A stretch of 8,639 bases of DNA from Thermoleophilia bacterium (lineage in GTDB: Bacteria > Actinomycetota > Thermoleophilia > Gaiellales > Gaiellaceae): contig JAERMP010000080.1 in NCBI GenBank assembly GCA_016844515.1, forward strand, positions 1-8,639, given 5' to 3'. The notes under the pieces are model-generated. The model saw only the letters and a program-made list of their open reading frames with translations, was not told where the DNA came from and ran no database searches. The position numbers and the translations under genes were made by a program. Below, in pieces: positions 1-6,544 of the stretch. Position 1 is the first letter of the stretch, and each line of letters opens with the position of its first letter.

Positions 1-2
1 CG

Positions 3-596
3 GCGCTGCTCGGGCGCGTGAACGACAATCTCGTGGCCGTCGGTGCTCCGCCGTACTCGGGCGGCGTCGAGGTCATGCATTTCCTCTGGCTGATCTCGGT
101 CGGCGAGGGGTATGAGCTCCTCAAGGGCGCTGCGCACAAGGGTCTTAAGGGGCTCAAGGTGGCGCCCTTCTACGGCTGCCAGATCCTCCGGCCATCGAAG
201 CTCCTCGGCTTCGAGGATCCCGACAAGCCCGAGTCGCTCGAGCGGATCATCGCCGCGTGCGGCGGAGAGGCGATCGACTATCCGGCCAAGATCAAGTGCT
301 GCGGCTTCCCGATCATCCAGGCGCGCGAGGATGTTGCGCTCGCCGAGCTCATCCAGCCGATCGAGCAGGCGAAGGAGGCCGGGGCGGACGTGATGGTGAC
401 GCCGTGCCCGCTCTGCCACCTCTCACTCGACGCGTGGCAGTCGAAGCTGAAGGAGCAAACCGGGAAGGACTTCCAGATGCCGATCCTGCACCTCTCGCAG
501 CTGATCGGTGTTGCAGCCGGCCTCTCGAGCTCGGAGCTCAAGTTCAAGCGCCACGTCGTCTCGGTCGACCCCGTCACCGAGAAGCTCGCGGTCTAA
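3..596 (+). CDS. HdrB/SdhE-like cysteine-rich (CCG domain) protein, 5'-truncated
   Basis: This is the C-terminal part of a protein related to heterodisulfide reductase subunit B and to the cysteine-rich SdhE-type subunit of some succinate dehydrogenases. The reading frame is open from base 3, so the N-terminal part lies outside the window; such proteins are usually near 300 residues and about 197 are seen. One full CCG domain is visible. Numbering from the GTG at 18, which is probably not the true start, it has Cys54 (FYGC), Cys94-Cys95 (CCGFP) and Cys130/Cys133 (CPLCH), i.e. C-x39-CC-x34-CxxC. In the family these cysteines bind an unusual iron-sulfur cluster used in thiol/disulfide or quinone-linked electron transfer. 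The preceding segment NDNLVAVGAPPYSGGVEVMH matches the linker between the two CCG domains of HdrB. Whether it serves a succinate dehydrogenase or an Hdr/lactate-type complex cannot be decided without the upstream genes. The family call is firm; the partner is not. Confidence 0.85.
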   Translation, partial: ALLGRVNDNLVAVGAPPYSGGVEVMHFLWLISVGEGYELLKGAAHKGLKGLKVAPFYGCQILRPSKLLGFEDPDKPESLERIIAACGGEAIDYPAKIKCCGFPIIQAREDVALAELIQPIEQAKEAGADVMVTPCPLCHLSLDAWQSKLKEQTGKDFQMPILHLSQLIGVAAGLSSSELKFKRHVVSVDPVTEKLAV

Positions 597-633
597 CCTC
601 ATACCGAGCGAGACTCATCCGCGGCGATCCGCC

Positions 634-652
634 AAGTAACAGACTGTTACTT
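634..652. promoter_or_regulatory. Perfect 19-bp palindrome, likely operator
   Basis: AAGTAACAG-A-CTGTTACTT is a perfect inverted repeat with 9-bp arms and a one-base centre. It ends 5 bases before the ATG at 658. It is AT-rich compared with its surroundings and is not followed by a T run, so it looks more like a binding site for a dimeric repressor (TetR- or GntR-type size and symmetry) than a terminator of the upstream gene. The regulator is not in the window. Confidence 0.55.
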
Positions 653-657
653 GTCAC

Positions 658-1488
658 ATGAGTGAGGCGATGTCGACCTGGGTTGCTCTGGGTGGTGTTC
701 TCCTCGTTCTCGCCGCCCTCGCGTGGGGGTGGTTCGAGGCGGGGTGGCTGCGGCGGCGTGTTGTCGAGGTCGAGCTCGCCGGCGTTCCACCCGAGCTCGA
801 TGGTCTCCGTATCGCGCACTTGTCCGATCTCCATCTCGGCGTTCCCTCGCGAGGCCGGCGCGCCGTCGAGGATGCCGTGGCATGGGTTGTCGAACGGCGC
901 CCGGACATCGTCTGCGTCACCGGTGACCTCGTGTCGCGTCGTGCGGGGATGCCGCTTCTCGAGAAGCTCCTGCGCGAGCTCGGGCCCTGCTACGTCGTGC
1001 TCGGGAACCATGACTTCGCTGATAGTCGCGACCCCTTTTCCCAGCGCATCGATCCAGCTGCGATCGATGCGCTCGAGGGCGTCACGCTCCTGGGAAACGA
1101 GAGTGTCGAGCTCGAGCTCCGCGGCCAGCGCGTTCAGATCGTCGGGGTCCATCCACAGACGTACGCCGCAAGGGACGCGCACTCGGAGGAGCTCGTCGAC
1201 CCGACTGCGAGCCTGAGAATCCTTCTCTGTCACTTCCCGGGGGTCGCTCGTCGAATCCCGGACGCCTTCCACCTGATCCTCGCGGGGCACCTCCACGCCG
1301 GGCAGATCGTCGTCCCGTACCCGGGCGGAAAGCTGCGCCTCGCGCACCTGCGCGCTCGCGACGTCGAAGGCGTGTACCGCTACGGCTCGACCGCGCTCCA
1401 CGTCTCGTCAGGGCTCGGGACGACGTTCGTGCCCTTTCGGTTCTTCGCGCGACCGGAAGTGACCGAGCTAGTTGTACGATCGCGCTAG
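658..1488 (+). CDS. Membrane-anchored calcineurin-like metallophosphoesterase (YaeI/YkuE type)
   Basis: The 276-residue protein starts with one membrane segment (about residues 7-28), followed by a calcineurin-like phosphoesterase domain. All dinuclear metal-site motifs are present: SDLHLG (Asp57, His59), GD (Asp90), GNHD (116-119), a lone His192 in LCHFP, and GHLHAGQ (His211, His213). This is the pattern of YaeI/YkuE-like enzymes, some of which act on lipid-linked substrates such as UDP-2,3-diacylglucosamine or on phosphodiesters. The actual substrate cannot be read from the sequence. The ATG at 658 has no Shine-Dalgarno sequence and follows a 19-bp palindrome directly. An in-frame ATG at 670, with GTGAGG just before it, is a possible alternative start and would remove only four residues. 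The stop codon overlaps the GTG of the Asp23-like gene by one base, so the two are probably cotranscribed or translationally coupled. Confidence 0.9.
   Translation: MSEAMSTWVALGGVLLVLAALAWGWFEAGWLRRRVVEVELAGVPPELDGLRIAHLSDLHLGVPSRGRRAVEDAVAWVVERRPDIVCVTGDLVSRRAGMPLLEKLLRELGPCYVVLGNHDFADSRDPFSQRIDPAAIDALEGVTLLGNESVELELRGQRVQIVGVHPQTYAARDAHSEELVDPTASLRILLCHFPGVARRIPDAFHLILAGHLHAGQIVVPYPGGKLRLAHLRARDVEGVYRYGSTALHVSSGLGTTFVPFRFFARPEVTELVVRSR
1475..1480 (+). promoter_or_regulatory. Candidate -10 element of a leaderless promoter (TACGAT)
   Basis: TACGAT fits TANNNT and ends 8 bases before the G of the GTG start at 1488, so transcription would begin at or next to the start codon. No convincing -35 hexamer is seen at 16-19 bases upstream. 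The site lies inside the end of the phosphoesterase gene. It would let the Asp23-like gene be transcribed independently of translational coupling. Confidence 0.3.
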
Positions 1489-1799
1489 TGGAGGGGCAGC
1501 CCCAGATCTCCCTCGAGGTGCTTGCGCGGTACGCGGGCGATGCGGCGCGCGAGGTGTCCGGAGTGGCTGGGCTTGCGCAGAGCCCCATGCAGCGCGACCG
1601 GGCAGTCGAGATCTCGAGCTCGAACGATCCGACCGCCGTGACCCTTCATCTCGAGCTCGAGTGGGGGAGCGCAGCGGAGGATGTCGCTCGCAAGGTGCAG
1701 ACGCGCGTCGCCGAGTACCTCGAGCGCATGGCGAACCTCACGGTTGGATCGGTCGACGTCGTCTTCGACGGCGTGAGTGCCCCACCGGCGAAGCAATGA
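1488..1799 (+). CDS. Asp23/Gls24 family envelope stress response protein
   Basis: This 103-residue protein has the Asp23/Gls24 (DUF322) pattern. An N-terminal segment, ISLEVLARYAGDAAREVSGV followed by AGL, precedes an alternating beta-strand region (VTLHLELEWG) and an amphipathic helix (AEDVARKVQTRVAEYLERM), and it ends with VGSVDVVFDGV. Family members are small cytoplasmic or membrane-associated proteins linked to envelope stress and cell-envelope maintenance in Gram-positive bacteria; they have no known catalytic activity. The GTG start shares its first base with the upstream TAG stop and has no Shine-Dalgarno sequence. Starting further upstream would only extend into the phosphoesterase gene. 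The stop overlaps the ATG of the GNAT gene (ATGA). The setting between a membrane phosphoesterase and a GNAT protein fits an envelope-related operon but does not define the job. Confidence 0.85.
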   Translation: MEGQPQISLEVLARYAGDAAREVSGVAGLAQSPMQRDRAVEISSSNDPTAVTLHLELEWGSAAEDVARKVQTRVAEYLERMANLTVGSVDVVFDGVSAPPAKQ

Positions 1800-2419
1800 G
1801 CTCCCGTCTCGCCGGGCTCACCGGCGCGACGCTGGAGACGGCGCCCACGGTCTGCCAGTCGTGCGTGTGGTGGCAGACCCGCGGCAACCGCGAGCCCGAG
1901 AAGAAGAAATGGGTCGAGCGGGCAGAGGACGAGTGGGGCGCCTGGGGAACGATCTACCGCGACGACGACGGCCGCGTCCTCGGCTCGATGCAATACGGGC
2001 CGGCACACCTTTTCCCGCGCGCCGCCGACCTCCCAGCCGGCCCGCCCTCGGACGATGCGGTGCTTGTCACGTGCGCGTACCTCGTGTCGGAGTCGCAGCC
2101 GTGGGTCGAGCAGTCGCTGTTCCTCGCCGCGATCGGCGAGGCGCGCGACAAGGGGGCGCACGCCCTAGAGGCGTTCGCGTATCGCTACCGGGAGGGGACG
2201 CCTGCCTCAGACCGCTTTCTCGTCCATCGCACGGTGTTCCCACGCGACTTCCTGGCCGACTTCGGCTTTCGCACGGTGCGCTCGGCGGGCAGAATCGAGC
2301 TCGCGCGGCTTGCGCTGGGTGGCTTGCAGCCCGTCGAGGAAGGCAAGCGCGAGAAGGTGCTTCGCGTGGTGCAGGACGCGTTCCAGCCCGCCCCCGCGCC
2401 CGCCCCACCTGGCGTCTGA
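1796..2419 (+). CDS. GNAT-fold acetyltransferase-like protein with N-terminal CxxC
   Basis: This 207-residue protein starts at the ATG in the ATGA overlap with the Asp23-like gene. The frame stays open upstream, but that part is a shadow of the upstream genes. It opens with a Cys20-x-x-Cys23-VWWQ motif, known at the N-terminus of a group of actinobacterial GNAT proteins. A GNAT-like core follows: WGTIYRDDDGRVLGSMQYGPA (two strands), VLVTCAYLV (strand), the helix around EQSLFLAAIGEARDKGA, then ALEAFAY and VFPRDFLADFGFRTVRSAGRIEL. The usual acetyl-CoA loop (Q/R-x-x-G-x-G/A) is not visible where it is expected, after CAYLVSESQPWVEQ, so acetyltransferase activity is doubtful. The last residues are Pro/Ala-rich (PAPAPAPPG). 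Substrate unknown. It is probably the last gene of the operon that begins at 658. Confidence 0.75.
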   Translation: MSSRLAGLTGATLETAPTVCQSCVWWQTRGNREPEKKKWVERAEDEWGAWGTIYRDDDGRVLGSMQYGPAHLFPRAADLPAGPPSDDAVLVTCAYLVSESQPWVEQSLFLAAIGEARDKGAHALEAFAYRYREGTPASDRFLVHRTVFPRDFLADFGFRTVRSAGRIELARLALGGLQPVEEGKREKVLRVVQDAFQPAPAPAPPGV

Positions 2420-2463
2420 CGGGGAGTCTGCCGCACGGGTCTTAGCGGGCGCGGATGCGCCTC

Positions 2464-2469
2464 TATCCT
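2464..2469 (+). promoter_or_regulatory. Candidate -10 element of a leaderless promoter (TATCCT)
   Basis: TATCCT lies in the 57-base gap before the FemAB-like gene and ends 8 bases before the G of the GTG at 2477. No Shine-Dalgarno sequence separates them. The same hexamer sits at nearly the same distance from the GTG of the aminotransferase gene on the other strand. The -35 region (about 2440-2447, TCTTAGCG) is poor. Confidence 0.4.
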
Positions 2470-2476
2470 TCGAGCG

Positions 2477-3499
2477 GTGTCCAGCCCGCTCGCGCTTCCG
2501 CTCGACGATCCCGGGTGGGCGGCCTTCGTTGAGTTGCGACCCGATGCGACCCCGTTTCACAACCCAGTCTGGGGAAGCCTGCTCGCCGAGTGCTACGGGT
2601 TCCGCGCGTTCGCTTTCGTCCTTCGAGAGGGAAGAGAGATCGTCGCAGGCGTACCCGTCGTCGAAGTGCGTGGCCCCACTAGGAAAAGACGGTGGGTCGC
2701 ACTTCCGTTTACCGATGCGCTGGCCCCGCTCGGGACGCCTGAGCACGTCACCTTGCTCGTCGAAATGCTGGACGCTGAGCGTTCCAAGGCCGGGGTCGCA
2801 TCGCTCGAGGTCCGCGCGGAGGTTATGCACGGAACGAGGACAGTAAGAGGTTTGGCGCACGTCCTCGCGTTGGGACCGCGCTCGGAAGACGTCTTTGCGA
2901 CGTTCTCGAAGTCGCAGGTACAGAGGAACGTCGCGCGTGCCGAACGTGATGGGGTCGACGTCCGTGTCGCCGAGCGCGCAGGCGACCTCTTGGAGACGTT
3001 TTATCGGCTCCACCTGCTCACCCGCCGCCGCCAAGGGGTACCGATTCAGCCGCGTCGCTTCTTCTCGCTCCTCTGGGACCGCATGCTTGGACAGGGGCTC
3101 GGGAGGCTGTTCATAGCTGAGCTTGATCGGAACGCCGTAGCAGCCGCGGTCTTCCTGGAGTGGAACGGCATGGTCGTCTACAAGTTCGGGGCCTCGGATC
3201 CGCAGTCGTGGGGGTCTCGCCCGAACCATGCGCTGTTCTGGGAAGCGATCCGGCGGGCGTGTGCCGAGGGGATGTCTGAGCTCGACTTCGGGCGGACCGA
3301 CCTCGGAAATGAGGGGCTTCGCGCATTCAAGGCGAGCTGGGGAACCGATGAGCGCGAACTCGTGTATACGAACCTTGGGAAGGAGTCGGGGCCGAGGACA
3401 TCTGGGCGACCAGGCACCCTGCTCGCCGCTTCGATCCGGCGCTCGCCGCCTTGGGTCTGCCGGGTTCTGGGAGAGCGGCTGTACCGCTACGCCGGATGA
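2477..3499 (+). CDS. FemAB-like peptidoglycan/polysaccharide acyl- or aminoacyltransferase
   Basis: This 340-residue protein has two tandem GNAT-like lobes typical of FemA/FemX and FemAB-related proteins. The first lobe contains W14, TPFHNPVWGSLLAECYG (25-41) and GVPVVEVRG. The second contains SKSQVQRNVARAERDGV (144-160), a mid-domain LLTRRRQGVP, the strands AAAVFLEWNGMVVYKFGAS, and the hallmark NHALFWEAIRRACAEGMSELDFGRT (from residue 250), with FGRTDLGNEGLRAFKASWGT at 271-290. True Fem proteins add amino acids to lipid II from aminoacyl-tRNA. Related proteins in exopolysaccharide and PEP-CTERM loci probably acylate polysaccharide. There is no signal peptide, so it acts in the cytoplasm or on its membrane face. 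The GTG at 2477 is chosen because the conserved N-terminus follows it directly and a TATCCT lies just upstream. Its stop overlaps the deacetylase start (ATGA), a strong sign of joint function. Confidence 0.85.
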   Translation: MSSPLALPLDDPGWAAFVELRPDATPFHNPVWGSLLAECYGFRAFAFVLREGREIVAGVPVVEVRGPTRKRRWVALPFTDALAPLGTPEHVTLLVEMLDAERSKAGVASLEVRAEVMHGTRTVRGLAHVLALGPRSEDVFATFSKSQVQRNVARAERDGVDVRVAERAGDLLETFYRLHLLTRRRQGVPIQPRRFFSLLWDRMLGQGLGRLFIAELDRNAVAAAVFLEWNGMVVYKFGASDPQSWGSRPNHALFWEAIRRACAEGMSELDFGRTDLGNEGLRAFKASWGTDERELVYTNLGKESGPRTSGRPGTLLAASIRRSPPWVCRVLGERLYRYAG

Positions 3500-4893
3500 C
3501 GCTTCTCGCGTCTTGCCCGCTCGACGTTCTTGAGACATTTCGTGTTCCCTACGGCATTGACGACGAGAGCTCGCGTCCGGCGGGTGGCCGAGTTGTATCA
3601 ACGCGCGGCGCCGAGCTGATCTGGGTCGCGCCGCAACCCTCGGCCCCGCGGGCCTGGTATCGAATTGGGGCGATAAGGCTTTACGGAGCAACTGCGGCCG
3701 AGGACGACGTGCAGCGTATGCTCGGGGCACGCGCCCACGACTGGCAGCGAGCCGATCCTGTGCTCGACCTGAAGGGTTCGCCGGTTGCGTTCGTATGGCG
3801 CGCCTCGGACGGCAGCTCACTGTTTCCGTTCGACCCGAACGAGCTCGTCCGCGCACTTCTACGAGAGGAGTATCTCCACGGCGCGGCGACGATCTCCTTC
3901 GTGCGTGGTCTCTACTATCGCGTCCGACCGGTGCTTCCGCGTAGCGTCCAGATGAGGGCCCGCCGGCGTTTCGTCCGCGTTCAGGAGCGCGCTTCCTTCC
4001 CGTCCTGGCCGGCGGAGACGGCGCTTCACGACCTCTACCGCTATCTGCTTCTCCTCGTGGAGAAAGTCCTCGGCGCTCCGCTCCCATGGATCGCACCGTG
4101 GCCGCAGCCATACGTCTGGGCCGTCGCCCTAACCCATGACGTCGAGCGAGCTGTCGGCTATGCGCACGTAGAGACGATCGCGGCGCTCGAGCGGGGGGCG
4201 GGCGTGCGCTCGGCCTGGTACTTCATACCCGAACGGGACTACACCGTCGACCCGGAGCTCGTTCGCACGTTCTCGGATGCGGGATTCGAGATCGGGGTCC
4301 ACGGGCTCCGGCACGACGGGCGTGACCTTGCAGCAGGGGTGTTCGAGGGGAGGCTTCCCGCGATGCGGGAATACGGGAGACGTTGGGGATCCGTCGGATT
4401 TCGTGCCCCTGCAACACAGCGTTCATGGGAGCGAATGGAGCAGCTCGGCTTCGACTACGACTCGTCTTACAGTGACGTGGCTCGCTACGAGCCCCAGCCG
4501 GGTGGGTCCTGTTCGTGGCTCCCGTTCTTCATCGGAGACGTCGTGGAGCTTCCCATCACGCTGCCCATGGATCACACGCTTTTCGAGCTTCTCGCCCAGG
4601 AAGACGGGCGCCTCTGGTTCGAAAAGGCGAGCTTCCTTCGAGAGCAGGGAGGGATTGCGCTGCTTCTGACCCATCCCGACTACATGCTCCAGCCCGTTCG
4701 GCTTGCGGAGTACGAGCGGTTTCTTTCTCACGTCGCTTGCGACTCCTCGGCGTGGCTCGCTCTTCCGCGCGAGGTCGCCGTCTGGTGGCGGCGCCGGGCC
4801 GCTTCCTCCCTCGAGCTCCACGGGGCGGGTTGGCGCGTAGTCGGCCCCGCGGCGAACGACGCCCGGGTTGTGCTCGGCTCGTCAGGCGTCTGA
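3496..4893 (+). CDS. Polysaccharide deacetylase (NodB/CE4-like) with long N-terminal domain
   Basis: The ATG at 3496 overlaps the FemAB-like stop (ATGA); an upstream extension to 3451 would run into that gene and is not needed. The product is 465 residues. Residues 1-200 form an extension without a motif I can name, which resembles the uncharacterised domain often fused to such deacetylases. The NodB-like domain begins near 205: ALTHDVE (Thr213-Glu217, motif 1), HGLRHD (His269 and His273, the metal-binding H-x3-H), FRAPA (Arg303, motif 3), DYDSSYSD, and LLLTHPDYM (His393-Pro394, motif 5). Motif 1 is THDVE rather than TFDD, so the usual second Asp is Val, as in the TVDVED variant of exopolysaccharide/PEP-CTERM-locus deacetylases. 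It probably removes N- or O-acetyl groups from a glycan. No signal peptide is visible. Its last 12 bases overlap the tail of the convergent acetyltransferase gene. Confidence 0.87.
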   Translation: MTLLASCPLDVLETFRVPYGIDDESSRPAGGRVVSTRGAELIWVAPQPSAPRAWYRIGAIRLYGATAAEDDVQRMLGARAHDWQRADPVLDLKGSPVAFVWRASDGSSLFPFDPNELVRALLREEYLHGAATISFVRGLYYRVRPVLPRSVQMRARRRFVRVQERASFPSWPAETALHDLYRYLLLLVEKVLGAPLPWIAPWPQPYVWAVALTHDVERAVGYAHVETIAALERGAGVRSAWYFIPERDYTVDPELVRTFSDAGFEIGVHGLRHDGRDLAAGVFEGRLPAMREYGRRWGSVGFRAPATQRSWERMEQLGFDYDSSYSDVARYEPQPGGSCSWLPFFIGDVVELPITLPMDHTLFELLAQEDGRLWFEKASFLREQGGIALLLTHPDYMLQPVRLAEYERFLSHVACDSSAWLALPREVAVWWRRRAASSLELHGAGWRVVGPAANDARVVLGSSGV

Positions 4894-5382
4894 CTGCCCC
4901 CGGCGCGCGCGGGCCGGCACGCCGACCACTACCGCACCGGGCCTGACGTCACGCGTCACGACGGCACCGGCACCTACGATAGCCCCCGCGCCGATGCGCA
5001 CCCCGCCGAGAACGACTGCACCCGAGCCGAGCGAGGCACCGTTCTCGACCACCGTCTCGAGAAGGAGCCAGTCCCCCGGTTTTTGGAGCTGTCCGTCCGC
5101 CGTCGTCGCGCTTGGATACTTGTCGTTCACAAAGACGACGCCGTGGCCGACGAAGACGTCGTCTTCGATCGTTACCCCTTCGCAGACGAAGGTGTGGCTC
5201 TGGAGCTTGCAGCGGGCTCCGATCCGGACGCCGCGCTGAATCTCGACGAACGGCCCGACGCGGCTGCCGTCCCCGATGCTGCAGCCGTAGAGGTTTACGA
5301 ACGGACCGATGACGACTCCCTCGCCGAACTCCACGTCGTCGATCAGGCGGCACGCCGCGTCGTTGGCGGGACTATCTGCCAT
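4882..5382 (-). CDS. Left-handed beta-helix sugar N-acetyltransferase (WbpD/FdtC type)
   Basis: This 166-residue protein is built almost entirely of hexapeptide repeats (I/V/L-G-x4), for example VVIGPFVNLYGCSIGDGSRV near the start and VRIGAGAIVGAGAVVTRDV near the end, finishing with GVPAR. The central segment HTFVCEGVTIEDDVFVGHGV plus VFVNDKYP (63-90) is characteristic of acetyl-CoA-dependent enzymes that N-acetylate the 3-amino group of nucleotide sugars: WbpD/WlbB on UDP-3-amino-GlcNAc uronate, FdtC/QdtC on dTDP-3-amino-3,6-dideoxyhexoses. The gene starts inside the end of the aminotransferase gene (11-bp overlap, 5372-5382), so the pair should perform consecutive steps: transamination of a 3-keto sugar, then acetylation. 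Which nucleotide sugar is used cannot be decided, because no dehydrogenase or isomerase partner is in the window. It converges on the deacetylase with a 12-bp overlap and no room for a separate terminator. Confidence 0.88.
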   Translation of the reverse strand: MADSPANDAACRLIDDVEFGEGVVIGPFVNLYGCSIGDGSRVGPFVEIQRGVRIGARCKLQSHTFVCEGVTIEDDVFVGHGVVFVNDKYPSATTADGQLQKPGDWLLLETVVENGASLGSGAVVLGGVRIGAGAIVGAGAVVTRDVRPGAVVVGVPARARRGQSDA

Positions 5383-6508
5383 GTGCGAAGAAGTCGTGGA
5401 CTCCGTCGATCACGGCAGCGACCTGCGCCTCCGTGATCCCGGGAAAGATCGGCAGAGAGAGGCATTCGCGCGCGAGCGCTTCGGCGACGGGGAACGCACC
5501 CTCTCGATAGCCGAGATACGCGTAGGCGCGGGTGAGATGGACGGCGAACGGGTAGTGGCGCCCAGTTGCGATGCCTCGACCAGCGAGGAACTCGGCGAGG
5601 AGATCGGGTTCCGCCGTGCGGATCACGTAGAGGTGCCAGACGGGGTTGCTTCTCGAGGGCACGGGCGCCAGGACGAGATCGCCGACGCCCGTGAGCCCTT
5701 CCGTGTATTTCGCTGCGGCCCGCCGCCGCTCCTCGTTCCACTCGGACAGGTGCGGTAGCTTCAGCAGTAGCACGATCGCCTGGATCGTGTCCAGCCGGGC
5801 AGTCCATCCCTCGGCATCGTGGTCGTACTTGCGCCGTTGCCCGTGCTCGCGGAGCATGCGAACCGATTCGGCGATCGTCGCGTCGGCTGTCAAAAGCGCC
5901 CCAGCGTCGCCCATCGCGCCGAGGTTCTTGCCGGGATAGAAGCTGAACGCTGCGGTCCGACCCGCCGTCCCAGACCGAACGCCGTCGCGGGAGGCGCCAT
6001 GAGCCTGGCAGGCGTCCTCGATCACGTCGAGGTCGTGCCGCGCCGCCACCGCGGCCAGTGCGGTGACGTCTGCCATCTGCCCGTAGAGGTGGACCGGGAG
6101 CAGGAACCGTGTCCGCTCCGTCACAGCCGCCTCCGCGGCCGCCGGATCGAGGTTCCAGTCGGCGTCGGAGATGTCCGCGAGCACCGCTCGACCGCCCGCT
6201 TGTGTGACCGCCTCGGCTGTTGCCACGAACGTCATCGCAGGCACGATCACCTGATCGTCCGACTCGAGCCCCGATGCGAGCAGCCCGAGACGTAGCGCGT
6301 CGAGCCCGCTCGCGGTCCCCACGCAGTGCGAGGCGCCGCACCAGGCGGCGAACTCGGCCTCGAGCTCGGCGACCTGAGGCCCGTTGACGAACTGCCCCGA
6401 GTCCACAAGGTTCGCGACGGCCTGAAGAAGGTCGTGCTTGATCGCGGCGTGCGCGTGCGAAAGGTCGACGAACGGAACCGCAGTCGTGCGGGACGTTGGA
6501 GCGCTCAC
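5372..6508 (-). CDS. DegT/DnrJ/EryC1 family nucleotide-sugar aminotransferase
   Basis: This is a PLP-dependent aminotransferase of 378 residues, the normal size for the family. From the GTG at 6508 it opens with VPFVDLSHAH, then FVNGPQVAELEAEFAAWCGA (substrate/cofactor cradle), GTASGLDALRLGL, VIVPAMTFVATAEAV, VIEDACQAHG (Asp165 pairs with the PLP ring nitrogen) and SFYPGKNLGAMGDAGA with the Schiff-base Lys194. The C-terminal part includes VWHLYVIRT and GRHYPFAVHL, also typical. It would transfer an amino group, usually from glutamate, to a keto-sugar nucleotide. The product of the overlapping downstream gene would then acetylate that amine. The frame stays open to 6823, but the extra 105 codons lack conserved sequence and overlap the divergent gene. 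GTG 6508 fits both the family N-terminus and a -10 hexamer seven bases upstream; GTG 6514 is the only close alternative. Confidence 0.9.
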   Translation of the reverse strand: MSAPTSRTTAVPFVDLSHAHAAIKHDLLQAVANLVDSGQFVNGPQVAELEAEFAAWCGASHCVGTASGLDALRLGLLASGLESDDQVIVPAMTFVATAEAVTQAGGRAVLADISDADWNLDPAAAEAAVTERTRFLLPVHLYGQMADVTALAAVAARHDLDVIEDACQAHGASRDGVRSGTAGRTAAFSFYPGKNLGAMGDAGALLTADATIAESVRMLREHGQRRKYDHDAEGWTARLDTIQAIVLLLKLPHLSEWNEERRRAAAKYTEGLTGVGDLVLAPVPSRSNPVWHLYVIRTAEPDLLAEFLAGRGIATGRHYPFAVHLTRAYAYLGYREGAFPVAEALARECLSLPIFPGITEAQVAAVIDGVHDFFAHGR

Positions 6509-6514
6509 ATCCAC

Positions 6515-6544
6515 AGGATATGAGCCAGTTTGCCCGGCAGGCAA
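6515..6544 (-). promoter_or_regulatory. Candidate leaderless promoter of the aminotransferase gene
   Basis: On the minus strand, TTGCCT (6544-6539) is followed after 18 bases by TATCCT (6520-6515). The last T of TATCCT is seven bases before the G of the GTG at 6508, so transcription would start at that codon and the mRNA would have no leader. No Shine-Dalgarno sequence is seen. This supports 6508 over 6514 as the start. An interrupted inverted repeat (6524-6551) covers the -35 and spacer. Confidence 0.5.

Noticed and set aside
1605..1665. Repeated TCGAGCTC-like tracts
   Set aside because: They come from Glu-Leu/Ser codons (GAG, CTC, TCG) under GC-rich codon bias and are scattered through several genes; no repeat unit or spacing is kept.
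1472..1795. Upstream extension of the GNAT-like gene to 1472
   Set aside because: This part is a shifted-frame shadow of the Asp23-like gene. The conserved CxxC start follows the ATG at 1796, which sits in an ATGA overlap.
2207..4111. Long minus-strand frame of 634 codons
   Set aside because: Antisense to the FemAB-like and deacetylase genes and extremely Arg/Pro-rich. It is a typical GC-rich shadow of real genes with recognised motifs.
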